From the NCBI RefSeq assembly GCF_029201545.1, contig NZ_CP104007.1, positions 2,514,501 to 2,578,500 of the forward strand: 64,000 nt of DNA, given 5' to 3'. This DNA comes from Devosia sp. FJ2-5-3 (GTDB lineage Bacteria > Pseudomonadota > Alphaproteobacteria > Rhizobiales > Devosiaceae). Position 1 is the first letter of the stretch; each line of letters begins with the position of its first letter. The notes under the pieces are model-generated. The model had not been told where the DNA came from, did not search any database, and was given only the letters and a program-made list of their open reading frames with translations. The position numbers were made by a program, and so were the translations under genes. Positions 45,054 through 55,088 of this stretch are shown in pieces.

Positions 45054-46193
45054 TCAGGCCGCCTGGCCGGACCGCTTTTGGCGGGCCAGAATGGTTTCAG
45101 TTGCGGAAAGGAACGCTGTCGCATCCTCTTCCGTGGAATTCCAGCCGAAGCTGATACGCAGAGCACATTCGGCGAGCTCCGGTGAGACGCCCATGGCGAG
45201 GAGAACGTGGCTGGTGCTCACCTTGCCGGACGAACAGGCAGAGCCGGATGATACCGACAGGCCCTGCAGATCAAGTGCCATCATGGCCGTGGCGCTCTTG
45301 AGGCCAGGTATGGCGAAATTGACGACGCTGCCGACCCGATCCGCATCTTTCCCGAAGATCACGACATCGGGGGCGAGATTGCGAAGGCCGGCTTCAACAT
45401 TGTCGACGAGGACCTGGAGCCGATCCCGGTCATCGTGCGCCGCTGCCTCGGCCGCCGCGCCGAACGCAGCGATGAGCGCGAAGGCTTCGGTGCCGCCGCG
45501 GCGGCCCTGTTCCTGGCCGCCACCGGGGATGATCCGCACGGTGTCGGCATGGCCCTTGACCAGCAAAGCGCCGATGCCGGATGGCGCGCCGATCTTGTGG
45601 CCGCTTATGGCCATCATATCGGGTGCCGAGGCCGCAAAATCCAGTGGCAGCTTGCCGAAGGCCTGGACGGCATCGACGAACAAGGTGTGCCGGGTGGGGC
45701 CAACCATGGCGCTGATGCGCGAGATGGGCTGGACGACACCCGTCTCGTTATTGACCCAATGAACCGCGACCAGAAGATTTCCCTCGGCCTCGGCCAGGAC
45801 CTGCGCGAGTTGATCAAGATCAATGCGCCCATCCGGCAGCAGGCCGATAGTGATGACAGGCAAGCCCGTCGCAACGGCCGCTTGGGAGGCGGCGACATGG
45901 TCGCCAGCGCTGACAACGATGGTGCTTGCCGCAAATATCCTGGCGCCGCCGACTATGGCCTGGGTGATGGCCTCGGTGGCAGAGCCGGTGAAGACGACTT
46001 GCCTCGACTCGGCGCCGGCCAGCTTCGCCACCTGGCGACGGCCGGTTTCGATGGCGTCGCGCAGGGCGCGGCCATGGGCATGAACCGAGGACGGGTTGCC
46101 GGTGAGATCAAGCGCGGCAAGCAACGCCGCACGCGCTTCGGGACGAAGCGGCGATGCAGCATTGTGATCGAGATAGAATTTCTGTCTCGCCAT
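45054..46193 (-). CDS. Group I cysteine desulfurase, IscS/NifS type
   Basis: 379 residues. It starts [33 protein letters not shown] holds the substrate histidine, [16 protein letters not shown] the PLP lysine, and [21 protein letters not shown] the catalytic cysteine on the long loop of group I enzymes. It is the first gene of the SUF operon, which thus encodes two desulfurases of different groups (this one and SufS). A candidate iron-control box lies upstream. The longer in-frame extension to 46313 lacks a conserved start. Confidence 0.92.
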   Translation of the reverse strand: MARQKFYLDHNAASPLRPEARAALLAALDLTGNPSSVHAHGRALRDAIETGRRQVAKLAGAESRQVVFTGSATEAITQAIVGGARIFAASTIVVSAGDHVAASQAAVATGLPVITIGLLPDGRIDLDQLAQVLAEAEGNLLVAVHWVNNETGVVQPISRISAMVGPTRHTLFVDAVQAFGKLPLDFAASAPDMMAISGHKIGAPSGIGALLVKGHADTVRIIPGGGQEQGRRGGTEAFALIAAFGAAAEAAAHDDRDRLQVLVDNVEAGLRNLAPDVVIFGKDADRVGSVVNFAIPGLKSATAMMALDLQGLSVSSGSACSSGKVSTSHVLLAMGVSPELAECALRISFGWNSTEEDATAFLSATETILARQKRSGQAA

Positions 46194-46340
46194 TTGCCTA
46201 CCGGGACCCCATGTCCTACATACCTGCCATGCCCCAATTGGGACGCTTCCGCGCACCCGGGACCAAACACTTCTTGAATTATGCCGCCCAACTTCATTAC
46301 AAGGGGCGCTCACACGGGCCGTTGCACGGCCAAAAACCGA

Positions 46341-46359
46341 GTTTCGAACAATTCTAAAC
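46341..46359. promoter_or_regulatory. Candidate Irr/ICE iron-control box of the SUF operon
   Basis: GTTTCGAA-CAA-TTCTAAAC is an inverted repeat with one mismatch (arms of eight, spacer of three). It fits the iron-control element bound by Irr in rhizobia-related bacteria, as I recall that consensus (TTTAGAA, three bases, TTCTAAA). It lies about 150 bp before the desulfurase start and about 120 bp before the divergent hydrolase. Confidence 0.55.
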
Positions 46360-46477
46360 TGGATTTCCGACCGTTGTTTTAGGGAGAGGCCCGCGCTTAG
46401 TCAAGCCGCGCGCCGCCCTTAAACTGACTGGAAAACTCCGTTTTATAAAAAGCCAAAAAGGGCCGGAAAAGAAACCC

Positions 46478-47140
46478 ATGCCTGAAGTCATCTTCAATGG
46501 TCCCGAAGGCCGCCTCGAGGGCCGCTATCAGCCGGGCAAGGAACCGAACGCTCCTATCGCCATCGTGCTGCATCCACACCCGCAGTTCGGCGGGACGATG
46601 AACAACCAGATCGTCTACAACCTCTTCTATATGTTCGCGGAACGCGGCTTTTCCGTGCTGCGCTTCAACTCGCGCGGCGTGGGCCGGAGCCAGGGTGCGT
46701 TCGACCACGGCATCGGCGAACTTTCCGATGCGGCCTCCGCGCTGGACTGGCTGCAGACGATCAATCGCGAGTCGCGCGGATGCTGGATCGCCGGCTTCTC
46801 GTTCGGCGCCTGGATCGGCATGCAGCTGCTGATGCGCCGTCCGGAAGTGGAAGGGTTCATCTCGGTGTCCCCGCCGGAGAATCTCTACGACTTTTCGTTC
46901 CTGGCCCCCTGCCCGTCTTCGGGCCTGATCATCCATGGCGACAAGGACCGCGTGGCTCCGCCCGCATCCGTCCAGAAGCTGGTGGACAAGCTCAAGACCC
47001 AAAAGGGCATCACCATCGAGCAGCAGATCGTGGAGGGTGCGAACCACTTCTACGAAGGCAAGGTGGACGAACTGACGACGGCCTGCGCCGAATATCTCGA
47101 CCGTCGCCGTCAGGAGATCGCGGACGGCGGCGGGCGCTAA
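46478..47140 (+). CDS. Alpha/beta hydrolase, COG2945-like
   Basis: 220 residues. The oxyanion loop region LHPHPQFGGTM is at 31-41, the nucleophile elbow GFSFGA with S108, D155 or D157 in HGDKDRV, and H190 in GANHFYEG; together a complete catalytic triad. There is no signal peptide. Substrates of this family are poorly known. It is divergent from the SUF operon and shares the gap holding the iron-control-like box. Confidence 0.85.
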   Translation: MPEVIFNGPEGRLEGRYQPGKEPNAPIAIVLHPHPQFGGTMNNQIVYNLFYMFAERGFSVLRFNSRGVGRSQGAFDHGIGELSDAASALDWLQTINRESRGCWIAGFSFGAWIGMQLLMRRPEVEGFISVSPPENLYDFSFLAPCPSSGLIIHGDKDRVAPPASVQKLVDKLKTQKGITIEQQIVEGANHFYEGKVDELTTACAEYLDRRRQEIADGGGR

Positions 47141-47177
47141 ATCTGGGCGCAAACACTGCGATAAAAACCACCACGGC

Positions 47178-47257
47178 GTCATCCCCGCGAAAGCGGGGAC
47201 CTCCGTTTCTCTAGCGGTTGTCCGGCAAACAGAGGTTCCCGCCTTCGCGGGAATGAC
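47178..47257. repeat. Long imperfect inverted repeat (31-nt arms)
   Basis: The left arm (47178-47208) and right arm (47227-47257) are reverse complements with four mismatches, and each contains its own small hairpin (CCCCGC-GAAA-GCGGGG; TCCCGC/GCGGGA). The ends read GTCAT and ATGAC. It looks like a dispersed REP/MITE-type element, and it fills the gap before tyrS. Confidence 0.85.
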
Positions 47258-47292
47258 CCTGTGAAAGGGACAGCCTTTGGAATCGCACCAAA

Positions 47293-48531
47293 ATGACCAC
47301 GTTCAAATCCGATTTCCTGCGCACGCTTGATGAGCGCGGCTTTATCCATCAGATGTCCGACGCCGAAGGGCTCGACAATCTTTTCGCCACCGAGCAGGTG
47401 ACCGCCTATATCGGCTTCGATCCCACGGCATCGTCCCTGCATGTGGGGAGCCTTATCCAGATCATGATGCTGCATTGGCTGGAAAAGACCGGCCATCGCG
47501 CCGTGGCCCTGATGGGCGGCGGCACCGGCATGGTGGGCGATCCGTCCTTCAAGGACGAAGCGCGCAAGCTGATGGGTACGGACACGATCCAGTCCAACAT
47601 CAACGGCATCAAGCAGGTGTTTTCGAACTATCTCGATTTCGCCGGCGAGAAATCGCTGATGCTGAACAATGCCGAGTGGCTGCTGCCGCTGAACTACCTC
47701 GAATTCCTGCGCGATGTTGGCCAGCATTTCTCGGTCAACCGCATGCTGAGCTTCGACTCGGTCAAGCAGCGGCTCGATCGCGAGCAGTCGCTGAGCTTCC
47801 TCGAATTCAACTACATGATCCTGCAGGCCTATGACTTCGTGGAGCTCAATCAGCGCTACAATGTGCGGCTGCAGATGGGTGGTTCGGACCAGTGGGGCAA
47901 TATCATCAATGGTATCGACCTCGGGCACCGCATGGGCACGCCGCAGCTTTATGCGCTGACGTCGCCGCTCTTGACGACCGCATCGGGTCAGAAGATGGGC
48001 AAGTCGATGAACGGCGCCATCTGGCTCAACGCGGACATGCTGTCGGCCTATGATTTCTGGCAGTACTGGCGCAATACCGAGGACGCCGACGTCGAGCGGT
48101 TCTTGAAGCTTTACACGACGTTGCCGCTCGACGAGATCGCGCGCATCGTGGCGGGCGACATCAACGAGGCCAAGAAGCGCCTCGCGAGCGAAGTCACCGC
48201 CATGCTGCGGGGGCAGGCTGCTGCGGACGAGGCCGCCGAGACAGCGCGGGCGACATTCGAAACCGGCAAGCTGGATCTGTCGCTGCCGACCGCGGAAGTG
48301 ACGCATGCGGAGCTCAGCTCTGGCATCGGCATTCTCAGCGCGCTGGTGAAGGCCGGGCTCGCGGCCTCCAATGGCGAAGCGCGGCGGCATGTGTCTTCGG
48401 GCGCGGTGAAGGTCAACGATGCGAGCATCGACGACGAGAAGCTGACCCTGGGCGATAACGCCCTGCTCGACGAGGGTGTCATCAAGCTTTCGGTCGGCAA
48501 GAAGCGGCATGCGCTGATCAAGCCGATCTGA
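47293..48531 (+). CDS. tyrS: Tyrosyl-tRNA synthetase
   Basis: 412 residues. Class I signatures are H50-V-G-S (HIGH equivalent) and K234-M-G-K-S (KMSKS equivalent), with the tyrosine pocket blocks [16 protein letters not shown] and [18 protein letters not shown]-terminal S4 RNA-binding domain follows ([19 protein letters not shown]). It charges tRNA-Tyr. A strong terminator follows. The upstream gap is occupied by the 31-nt inverted repeat. Confidence 0.96.
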   Translation: MTTFKSDFLRTLDERGFIHQMSDAEGLDNLFATEQVTAYIGFDPTASSLHVGSLIQIMMLHWLEKTGHRAVALMGGGTGMVGDPSFKDEARKLMGTDTIQSNINGIKQVFSNYLDFAGEKSLMLNNAEWLLPLNYLEFLRDVGQHFSVNRMLSFDSVKQRLDREQSLSFLEFNYMILQAYDFVELNQRYNVRLQMGGSDQWGNIINGIDLGHRMGTPQLYALTSPLLTTASGQKMGKSMNGAIWLNADMLSAYDFWQYWRNTEDADVERFLKLYTTLPLDEIARIVAGDINEAKKRLASEVTAMLRGQAAADEAAETARATFETGKLDLSLPTAEVTHAELSSGIGILSALVKAGLAASNGEARRHVSSGAVKVNDASIDDEKLTLGDNALLDEGVIKLSVGKKRHALIKPI

Positions 48532-48552
48532 CGGCCTGACAATTTGAATCTG

Positions 48553-48584
48553 AAAAAGGCGCCAAGTGATTGTGGCGCCTTTTT
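48553..48584. terminator. Bidirectional intrinsic terminator
   Basis: AAAAAGGCGCCA (48553-48564) and TGGCGCCTTTTT (48573-48584) form a 12-bp stem with A and T runs on both sides. It ends tyrS on the plus strand, and its outer edge touches the stop codon of the convergent AsmA-like gene. Confidence 0.9.
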
Positions 48585-51500
48585 TATTGGGCTGGTGGAA
48601 GCTCGCGGGCGCGGAACTCGAAGAGTTCGCGGAAGGCGCCGGGGACCAGCATGGAAAGCGGGTTGATGGCAAATTGCGGGTTGTCGAGCGGACCGCGTAT
48701 GGCGAAGGTCACGCCGACCAGGCCCTCGCCGTCGCGACCGCCGAGCAGCGGGCCGAGCAGCGGGATCTTCTGGAAGGCGTTGTTCAGCCCGAACAGCGGC
48801 ACATAGGTGCCGTTGAGATCGTATTGGCGGCGGTCGGTATAGATGAAGCCACGGGCGGTGCCGCCGACAGTGTCGCCGGTCAGCATGCCATTGGTGACTT
48901 CGACGCGGTCCTTGCGGCGAACGAAATCGACCTGCGCGGCATCGAAGTCGAGACGGTTCCGCGCAGCGATGGCGGCGCGGGAATCGGAGTGATTGCCCAG
49001 GATCTGGGCGACATTGGCCTCGTCCACGATGGCGAAGCTGCGCAGCAGCAACCGGCCGGCTTCGGCGTCGGCATCGCGATCGGTGGTGAGAACGAGGCTG
49101 CCGCTGCCGCCGGCGAGCTGGGAATAAATCCCGAGGAAGCGCAGGATGGTGCCGGCGTCGTTGAAGGCGACGCTGAGCGTGCGGCCGCGCGGGGCCGGAT
49201 TGGTGGTGATGGAGAGGGCATTGCCCTCGCCGAACTGGGTGGACACCGTCGCCCGGCGCATATCGCTGCCGCGGAGGAGCAGATCGACACTCACATTGAA
49301 GGCGGTGGTGGCGTAGTAGCCGACGGCCCGGTCGAGCCGGACGTCGAGCGCCAGGGTCTGGTTGATCTGGGTGGCCTGGACACCGCCGCTGCCCTGGTTG
49401 AGATCGAAGAACTGCTGGACGACCGGCTTGAGATCGAGCTGCTTGCCGCGAATGCGGACCGCATAGCCACCCTCCATGGGCGAGACGGCCACCTGTGCAT
49501 TGTCTCCCTGGCTGAGGGCAAAGGTCTCGAAACTGGCCGCGACCAGACCCTTGGTGGCATGGAACTCGATGCCGCCCTTGAGGCGCACGGAGCCGAAGGC
49601 GAGGTCGATGTCCTCAAGATGCGTGGTTTCGCCATCCGGACGCACTGTCGCCGTCAGCGTGCCAGGCGTACCGACAGATTTGGTGATGCCGATATCCTTG
49701 ATGGTGAGGCCGGCGTCCGCGAGATCCACAACCATTTTGAGGGCGCCATCGGCCTGTGGCTCGGCGCTAAATTTCACGCGGCCGGTGAGGAAGGGCGAGG
49801 CGTCAAAGCCCATGGCCTTGAGATCGGAGACGGCGACGGAAGAGGCGATGCGCAGGGCGGGAGCGGTTTCCGGCGTGCCGGCAACCGAGATGTCCGCTTC
49901 CATGCCATCGATATTGGCGGTGCCGCCGACGAAATAATTGTCCTGGGTGGCGGAAAAGCTCAGCTGCCCGTCACCGATGCGGCGATCCTGAATGGGCTCA
50001 CTGCTGGCAAAGTCGGCCAGGGTTCCGGTCACGACATAGTCCACGTCCATCTCGCGGCCGGTCTTTTCATCGGGCAGACCGATGGTGGCGACGAGGCCCA
50101 GATCGACGTCGCCGGTGAGCGCGGAGATCGTCAGCGGAAACTCGGTATTGGCAAGCATGTCCGGCGCCTGCTCTTCGGCAAGGGCGACAAGGGAGGCTAT
50201 CGAGGATTTGAGATTGCCCGAGATCTCCATAATGCTTTCGTCCGGCATGGAATTGTCCATGACGAGCGCAGGATTGGCGATGCGGATGGGCCCCGCTGAG
50301 GTCGGCACCTCGCCGCCAGATGCGGAGATGGTGACATTGGTGTCCTTGACCTGGAGGCGGGTGAGGCCGTCGATGGCGATGGGCGGCATGGTGTCGACGG
50401 CGCGGATCTTCACCCCCTCGCCCAGCATATCGATGTTCATCGCGCCTTCGGGCGTGGGCCTGTCTTCGCCATCAAGGGTCAGCGCACCGACGGGGTAATC
50501 GAACTCGAGCCGCGCTTCGACCACGCGGCCCTCCGGAACATTGGCGACGAACCAATCCCGGCTCTCGCCGCCCATGATATAGGGCCAGAGGCGCTTGAGG
50601 TCGTCGGCGGAAACGCCCTTGCCGGCCACCGTCATCTGGAGGCCCATGCCCTCGCGCAGCATGTCGATGCGGCCGATGGTTTCGACAAGAGTATCGCCGC
50701 GCCGCGCCACGAAGCGGTCAATGCCCACGGCGCCATAGAGCGGCGCGGACCAGCCGGAGAAGTCCATGGTGGTGAACGGCTCTGCCGGCGCCTCAAGGTC
50801 ATTGGGATGAAGCGCGACGTCCCGCGCCTGAAGCGACATGCCGATCGTGGGGCCGAAATCGGGATCGAGGCCCAGGGCAAAGGTGCCGGCCACGCGGGCG
50901 CTGCTCTGGCCGATCTGGATGGCCGAATCCGCCAGCACGAACTGCCCCTCTGCGGGGTTCCAGGTGATCTCCATGATCGAACTGGCGACTGGGAAGTAAT
51001 CCTTGCCGATGCGCAGGTCGACGCCGGTCAGGTCGACGCGAAATGTGCCGTCGACAAGTTTGCCGCCGGCCGGATCGAAGCCGACATCGATGGACAGGGC
51101 ACCTGCCCCACGCATCGCCGCCATGGCGCTGGCGTCGTCGATAAAGGGGAGGAGCGCGGCGAAATCGAGATTGATGACATCGGCCTTGAGGCGCGAGGTG
51201 CCATCTTCGGCGACCACGCGCTCCAGCGTTCCGGACACCTGGCGATTGCCGATATTCGCGGCGAAGGTGCCGAGAATCTCCTGCTCGGACGAGCCGGTTC
51301 CGATGGTCAGGGAGACATCCTCGATGCGCCGGAACAGCTGATAGACGGAGTCGGACATGTCGACCGTGCCATCGCGGATGGTCAGCCGGGAGAAGCGGCC
51401 CTGGGCGATCTGTTCGACCAGGTCATCTATCGAGATTTCCGCAGATTCGAGATTGTAGACCAGCCAGTCATTGTCTGAGCGCAAGGGCGCTTTCTCCGCG

Positions 51501-52072
51501 CCGACAACCACACCCTCATGGGCGATGCCGATTGGCGGAAAGGCCTGTTCGCCTTCGAGAACTTTCAGAGTGGGCGGCCCCCCCCCAGGATCTTCTTCCA
51601 TCTCGAAAGTGGTCAGCCGAGGGCCATAGAGGTCCTGCACCAGCTGGATATGGGGAGCGACGATGGTGACGGTCGCTCCGGGCTTTCCGACCAGCATCAG
51701 CAGCGGCGAAAACCCCACTTCCAGGGCGTCCATGGCAATGCGGGCGCCCGAGACGCTGTCCTTGTAGGTGACGGGCGAGAACTGGATAACCGGCAGCACC
51801 CCCTGCTCGAGGGCGAGGGCCATGTCGCCCAGTTCGAGTTCGGCGCCGGGCGGCAGGGCAGACTGGACGAGGCTGCGGACCGTATCGCCCGCAAAAGGTA
51901 GGCGGATCGGGGTGATCAGCAGGACCAGGTAGAGCACGACGAGGATGGCGAGCGGGATGCCCACAATCCAGGCGGCGAGGCGCGCCGCGCGAGACAATCT
52001 CTTGCGGGGACGCGGCACTGCTGCAACTGCGGTCGGCTCGGCGGGAATTGTCACTCGCTCACTGGCGCCCAA
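48584..52072 (-). CDS. AsmA/YhdP-like envelope protein (DUF3971-type)
   Basis: 1162 residues. A basic cytoplasmic N-terminus (about 1-30) is followed by one membrane helix (AAWIVGIPLAILVVLYLVLLI, about 33-53) and a very long beta-rich periplasmic part. The C-terminal region (NGMLTGDTVGGTARGFIYTDRRQYDLNG, then LLGPLLGG) is the AsmA-like C-terminus. Proteins of this class are thought to bridge lipid transport between the two membranes. The stop codon lies at the edge of a shared terminator. Confidence 0.85.
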   Translation of the reverse strand: MGASERVTIPAEPTAVAAVPRPRKRLSRAARLAAWIVGIPLAILVVLYLVLLITPIRLPFAGDTVRSLVQSALPPGAELELGDMALALEQGVLPVIQFSPVTYKDSVSGARIAMDALEVGFSPLLMLVGKPGATVTIVAPHIQLVQDLYGPRLTTFEMEEDPGGGPPTLKVLEGEQAFPPIGIAHEGVVVGAEKAPLRSDNDWLVYNLESAEISIDDLVEQIAQGRFSRLTIRDGTVDMSDSVYQLFRRIEDVSLTIGTGSSEQEILGTFAANIGNRQVSGTLERVVAEDGTSRLKADVINLDFAALLPFIDDASAMAAMRGAGALSIDVGFDPAGGKLVDGTFRVDLTGVDLRIGKDYFPVASSIMEITWNPAEGQFVLADSAIQIGQSSARVAGTFALGLDPDFGPTIGMSLQARDVALHPNDLEAPAEPFTTMDFSGWSAPLYGAVGIDRFVARRGDTLVETIGRIDMLREGMGLQMTVAGKGVSADDLKRLWPYIMGGESRDWFVANVPEGRVVEARLEFDYPVGALTLDGEDRPTPEGAMNIDMLGEGVKIRAVDTMPPIAIDGLTRLQVKDTNVTISASGGEVPTSAGPIRIANPALVMDNSMPDESIMEISGNLKSSIASLVALAEEQAPDMLANTEFPLTISALTGDVDLGLVATIGLPDEKTGREMDVDYVVTGTLADFASSEPIQDRRIGDGQLSFSATQDNYFVGGTANIDGMEADISVAGTPETAPALRIASSVAVSDLKAMGFDASPFLTGRVKFSAEPQADGALKMVVDLADAGLTIKDIGITKSVGTPGTLTATVRPDGETTHLEDIDLAFGSVRLKGGIEFHATKGLVAASFETFALSQGDNAQVAVSPMEGGYAVRIRGKQLDLKPVVQQFFDLNQGSGGVQATQINQTLALDVRLDRAVGYYATTAFNVSVDLLLRGSDMRRATVSTQFGEGNALSITTNPAPRGRTLSVAFNDAGTILRFLGIYSQLAGGSGSLVLTTDRDADAEAGRLLLRSFAIVDEANVAQILGNHSDSRAAIAARNRLDFDAAQVDFVRRKDRVEVTNGMLTGDTVGGTARGFIYTDRRQYDLNGTYVPLFGLNNAFQKIPLLGPLLGGRDGEGLVGVTFAIRGPLDNPQFAINPLSMLVPGAFRELFEFRARELPPAQ

Positions 52073-52204
52073 GTCGAGGATGCGTAGGTATCTGCCGGCT
52101 CCTCACAGAATCATCCGCCTTAAAGCGGTCATTTGAACAATGATACCGGCTGGATTGTGGCGCTGACACCCACTATTGAGGCCGGTAACCCGCGGAGCCA
52201 GACG

Positions 52205-52684
52205 ATGACACATTTGCAGCCAGGGGACCCCGCTCCCGATTTCACCCTCCCGCTTGATGATGGCACCGATTTCACGCTTTCCCAACAGCTGGGACGGCCT
52301 GTGGTGATGTTCTTTTATCCCCAGGACGATTCCGGCGGCTGCGTCGACGAAAACCAGGAGTTTTCCGCGCTTGCTGAGGAATTTGGCGCAAGAGGCGCGG
52401 TGCTGGTCGGGGTTTCGCCCGACGGGATGGACAGCCACCAGGCGTTCCGCCGGAAATACGGGCTTGCCGTGCCGCTGATTGCCGACCCCGAGCGGAGGGC
52501 TATCGAAGCCTTCGGCCTGTGGCAGCTCAAAAAGCTCTATGGGCGCGAATTCATGGGGCTGGTCCGCACGAGTTTCATCATCGATGCGGAGAGCCGTATC
52601 GCTCGTATCATCCGCGCCACCCGCATCAAGGGCCATGCGGCGAAGATGCTGGAAGGGCTCGATGAAATGCTGGCTAAGGGGTGA
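52205..52684 (+). CDS. bcp: Thioredoxin-dependent peroxiredoxin, BCP/PrxQ type
   Basis: 159 residues. The N-terminus LQPGDPAPDFTLPLDDG and the active-site stretch VVMFFYPQDDSGGC are those of BCP peroxiredoxins, with peroxidatic C46. The usual Thr of the PxxxTxxC motif is Ser43, and no other cysteine is present, so this is a 1-Cys form needing an external thiol. It reduces hydroperoxides in the cytoplasm. An in-frame extension upstream lacks conservation. Confidence 0.88.
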   Translation: MTHLQPGDPAPDFTLPLDDGTDFTLSQQLGRPVVMFFYPQDDSGGCVDENQEFSALAEEFGARGAVLVGVSPDGMDSHQAFRRKYGLAVPLIADPERRAIEAFGLWQLKKLYGREFMGLVRTSFIIDAESRIARIIRATRIKGHAAKMLEGLDEMLAKG

Positions 52685-52767
52685 TCCAGACCGAGATTTT
52701 TCGGCTTTCTTAACCATGCGCGCTCATAGTCCGCTCACCATGTTTTATGTCATGAGCGGGGGCCTCG

Positions 52768-53907
52768 ATGCGCCAATCGGCCAGTTTCGGCGAGAAGGAC
52801 AAGACGGCACGGCCTGCCCGCAAGGGGATACACCCTGCCCTGTTCTATGGCATGTTCACCCTGCTTCTCGGGGCGAATGGGCTCACCGCAACCGGCCTGC
52901 TGATGGCGCCCGATATTGCGCGCCTGCTGACTGTCCAGAATGAACAGGTGATCGGCGCCTATGAGGACCGCATTGCCCAGATGCGCGTCGAGATCGACCG
53001 ACTGCACTCGCGCAATTATGCGCAGGCCGGCGACATCAATCTGCAATTGCAGGAACTGGCGGCGCAGCAGGATGTCCTGTTGGAGCAGCATCAATTGGTG
53101 CGCGCGCTGGTCGACAAGGCTGATCAGTTGGGCATCGCCGCCATCGGCATTTCGGCTGAGCCAGAGGGTGCGCAGCTTGCGGGCACAGTGGCCTCGGGAA
53201 ATCCGGACATTGTCGAGACGGCCGAGAGCCTCAATCGCATGATGAGCGAGACGCACCGCGCCATGACCGGGATCGCCGAGGCCGCGATCGAGCGGACCAA
53301 TGGCATCGTCTCCGAGATGCGCCAATTGGGGATCGCGATGTCGCTGCCCAATGAAGGGGAACTCGGCATGGGCGGCCCCCTGCTGCCCGCCGCCGAAGGG
53401 CTGGAAAGCTCGCCCATGGTCGAAGACGCAAATGCGGTGATGGCGGCCCTCCTGCGCTACAAGGCGGCGAGAGACAGCGTGGAGGCTGCGCCGATCCACA
53501 TGCCGATCACAGGCAATTTCCGCCGGAGCTCAGGCTATGGAAATCGCACGGACCCGTTTACCGGCGGCCGGGCTTTTCATGCCGGACTAGACTTCGCGGC
53601 GCCCTCCGGCACCACGGTCTTCAGCGCGGCAAAGGGCGTGGTGAGTTTTGTCGGCACCAGATCGGGCTATGGCAAGGTGGTGGAAGTGACCCATGCCACC
53701 GGCCATATCACCCGCTATGCCCATCTCAGCGGCTATCTGGCGCGGGAGGGACAGGCGGTCAATCCCGGCACGCCGATCGCCAAGGTGGGATCGACCGGAC
53801 GCTCGACCGGACCGCACCTGCACTTCGAGATCCGCAAGGGCGACGCGACCATCGACCCCCGCGGCTTCCTCGAGGCCGGCAAGCGCGTTCAGGCGCTCCT
53901 GGGATAA
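52768..53907 (+). CDS. M23-family (LytM-type) metallopeptidase
   Basis: 379 residues. One membrane helix (about 26-48) anchors the protein, followed by a periplasmic coiled coil (EDRIAQMRVEIDRLHSR, about 65-115). The C-terminal M23 domain has the zinc-site motifs HAGLDF and GPHLHFE, and YAHLSGYLAREGQ between them. The metal ligands are retained, so it may cleave peptidoglycan peptides itself. It resembles cell-wall hydrolases linked to division or elongation. The target is not identified. Confidence 0.9.
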   Translation: MRQSASFGEKDKTARPARKGIHPALFYGMFTLLLGANGLTATGLLMAPDIARLLTVQNEQVIGAYEDRIAQMRVEIDRLHSRNYAQAGDINLQLQELAAQQDVLLEQHQLVRALVDKADQLGIAAIGISAEPEGAQLAGTVASGNPDIVETAESLNRMMSETHRAMTGIAEAAIERTNGIVSEMRQLGIAMSLPNEGELGMGGPLLPAAEGLESSPMVEDANAVMAALLRYKAARDSVEAAPIHMPITGNFRRSSGYGNRTDPFTGGRAFHAGLDFAAPSGTTVFSAAKGVVSFVGTRSGYGKVVEVTHATGHITRYAHLSGYLAREGQAVNPGTPIAKVGSTGRSTGPHLHFEIRKGDATIDPRGFLEAGKRVQALLG

Positions 53908-53910
53908 GAA

Positions 53911-53940
53911 AAGGCCGCCCCCGCGGACGGGAACGGCCTG
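53911..53940 (-). terminator. Intrinsic terminator of prfB
   Basis: On the minus strand AGGCCGTTCCCG and CGGGGGCGGCCT pair over 12 positions (two G-T pairs) around TCCG, followed by TTTTC. It lies 25 bp after the prfB stop and 4 bp after the convergent M23 gene. Confidence 0.75.
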
Positions 53941-53965
53941 ATATCTATCGCATGCCTGCCTTGAA

Positions 53966-55088
53966 TCAGTCGGCAGCGACGTCGGTTGCGACGCCAACGC
54001 GCTGGGCGAGCGCTGCTTCCATGAAGTCATCGATGTCGCCATCGAGAACGACGGAAGGCTGGCCGCTTTCAACACCCGTGCGCAGGTCCTTGACCATCTG
54101 ATAGGGCTGCAGAACGTAAGAGCGGATCTGGTGGCCCCAACCGATATCGGTCTTGTTGGCCGCCTGGGCGTTCGCCGCTTCCTCGCGCTTTTGCAGTTCC
54201 ATCTCGTAGAGACGGGATTTCAGCATGGCCATGGCCGTGGCCCGGTTCTTGTGCTGGCTGCGCTCCTGCTGGCACGCCACGATGATCCCCGAGGGGATGT
54301 GGGTGATGCGGATGGCGGAGTCCGTGGTGTTCACGTGCTGGCCGCCAGCGCCCGAGGCGCGATAGGTGTCGACCTTGAGGTCGGCTTCGCGTATCTCGAT
54401 ATCGATGGTGTCGTCGATGACGGGATAGACCCAGCAGCTCGAGAAGCTGGTGTGGCGCCGCGCGGCCGAGTCGTATGGGCTGATGCGGACGAGGCGATGC
54501 ACGCCGCTCTCGGTCTTGAGCCAGCCATAGGCGTTGTGGCCCTTGATCTGGATGGTCGCGGACTTGATGCCGGCTTCTTCGCCATCGTGCATTTCGAGCA
54601 CTTCGACCTTGAACTTCCGGCGTTCGGCCCAGCGGGTATACATGCGCAAGAGCATGTTTGCCCAATCCTGGCTCTCGGTACCGCCGGCACCGGAGTGGAT
54701 TTCGACATAGCAGTCATTGGCGTCGACTTCGCCCGAGAGCAGGGTCTCGATCTGAAGACGGCGGGCTGACTGCTTGAGTTCGAGCAGGGCCTGTTCGGCT
54801 TCCTTGACGACTTCGGCATCGCCCTCGGCTTCGCCGAGCTCGATCAGTTCAGTGTTGTCGCGGATGCCGGCTTCGAGCTCGTGCACAGCCTTGACGGCGA
54901 GATCGAGTTCGTCGCGCTCGCGCATGGTGACGCGGGCCTTTTCCGGATCATTCCAGAATTCGGGCGATTCAGTCTGCGCGGTCAGCGCGTCGAGGCGGAG
55001 TTGTGCTGTATCCCAGTCAAAGATGCCTCCTCAGCAGGGTCAGAACCTGCTCGATTTCGGCAACGGCCTTTTCAATTTCCGTGCGCAT
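53966..55088 (-). CDS. prfB: Peptide chain release factor 2, with programmed +1 frameshift
   Basis: The gene is in two frames. Codons 1-23 (ATG at 55088) end at CTT TGA; a +1 shift there restores the frame and gives about 373 residues, the normal RF2 length. The GGQ motif (248-250) triggers peptide release. The stop-codon recognition tripeptide, SPF in E. coli, reads SPY here (203-205), a form that I recall from other alphaproteobacteria. RF2 ends translation at UGA and UAA and controls its own level through the frameshift. Confidence 0.95.
55016..55031 (-). promoter_or_regulatory. Programmed frameshift site of prfB
   Basis: Reading on the minus strand: AGGAGG (55031-55026), three bases, CTT (55022-55020), TGA (55019-55017) and C. 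The internal Shine-Dalgarno and the slippery CTT-TGA-C are the classical RF2 autoregulation signal. Confidence 0.95.

Noticed and set aside
43436..45154. 572-codon open frame on the plus strand
   Set aside because: Antisense to sufB and low in recognisable motifs; sufB is unambiguous.
48566..50299. 577-codon open frame on the plus strand
   Set aside because: Antisense to the AsmA-like gene, and its start falls within the shared terminator.
54925..55088. prfB as a pseudogene, or starting at the internal ATG 54925
   Set aside because: The in-frame TGA at codon 24 sits in the classical RF2 frameshift signal, so the gene is intact and starts at 55088.
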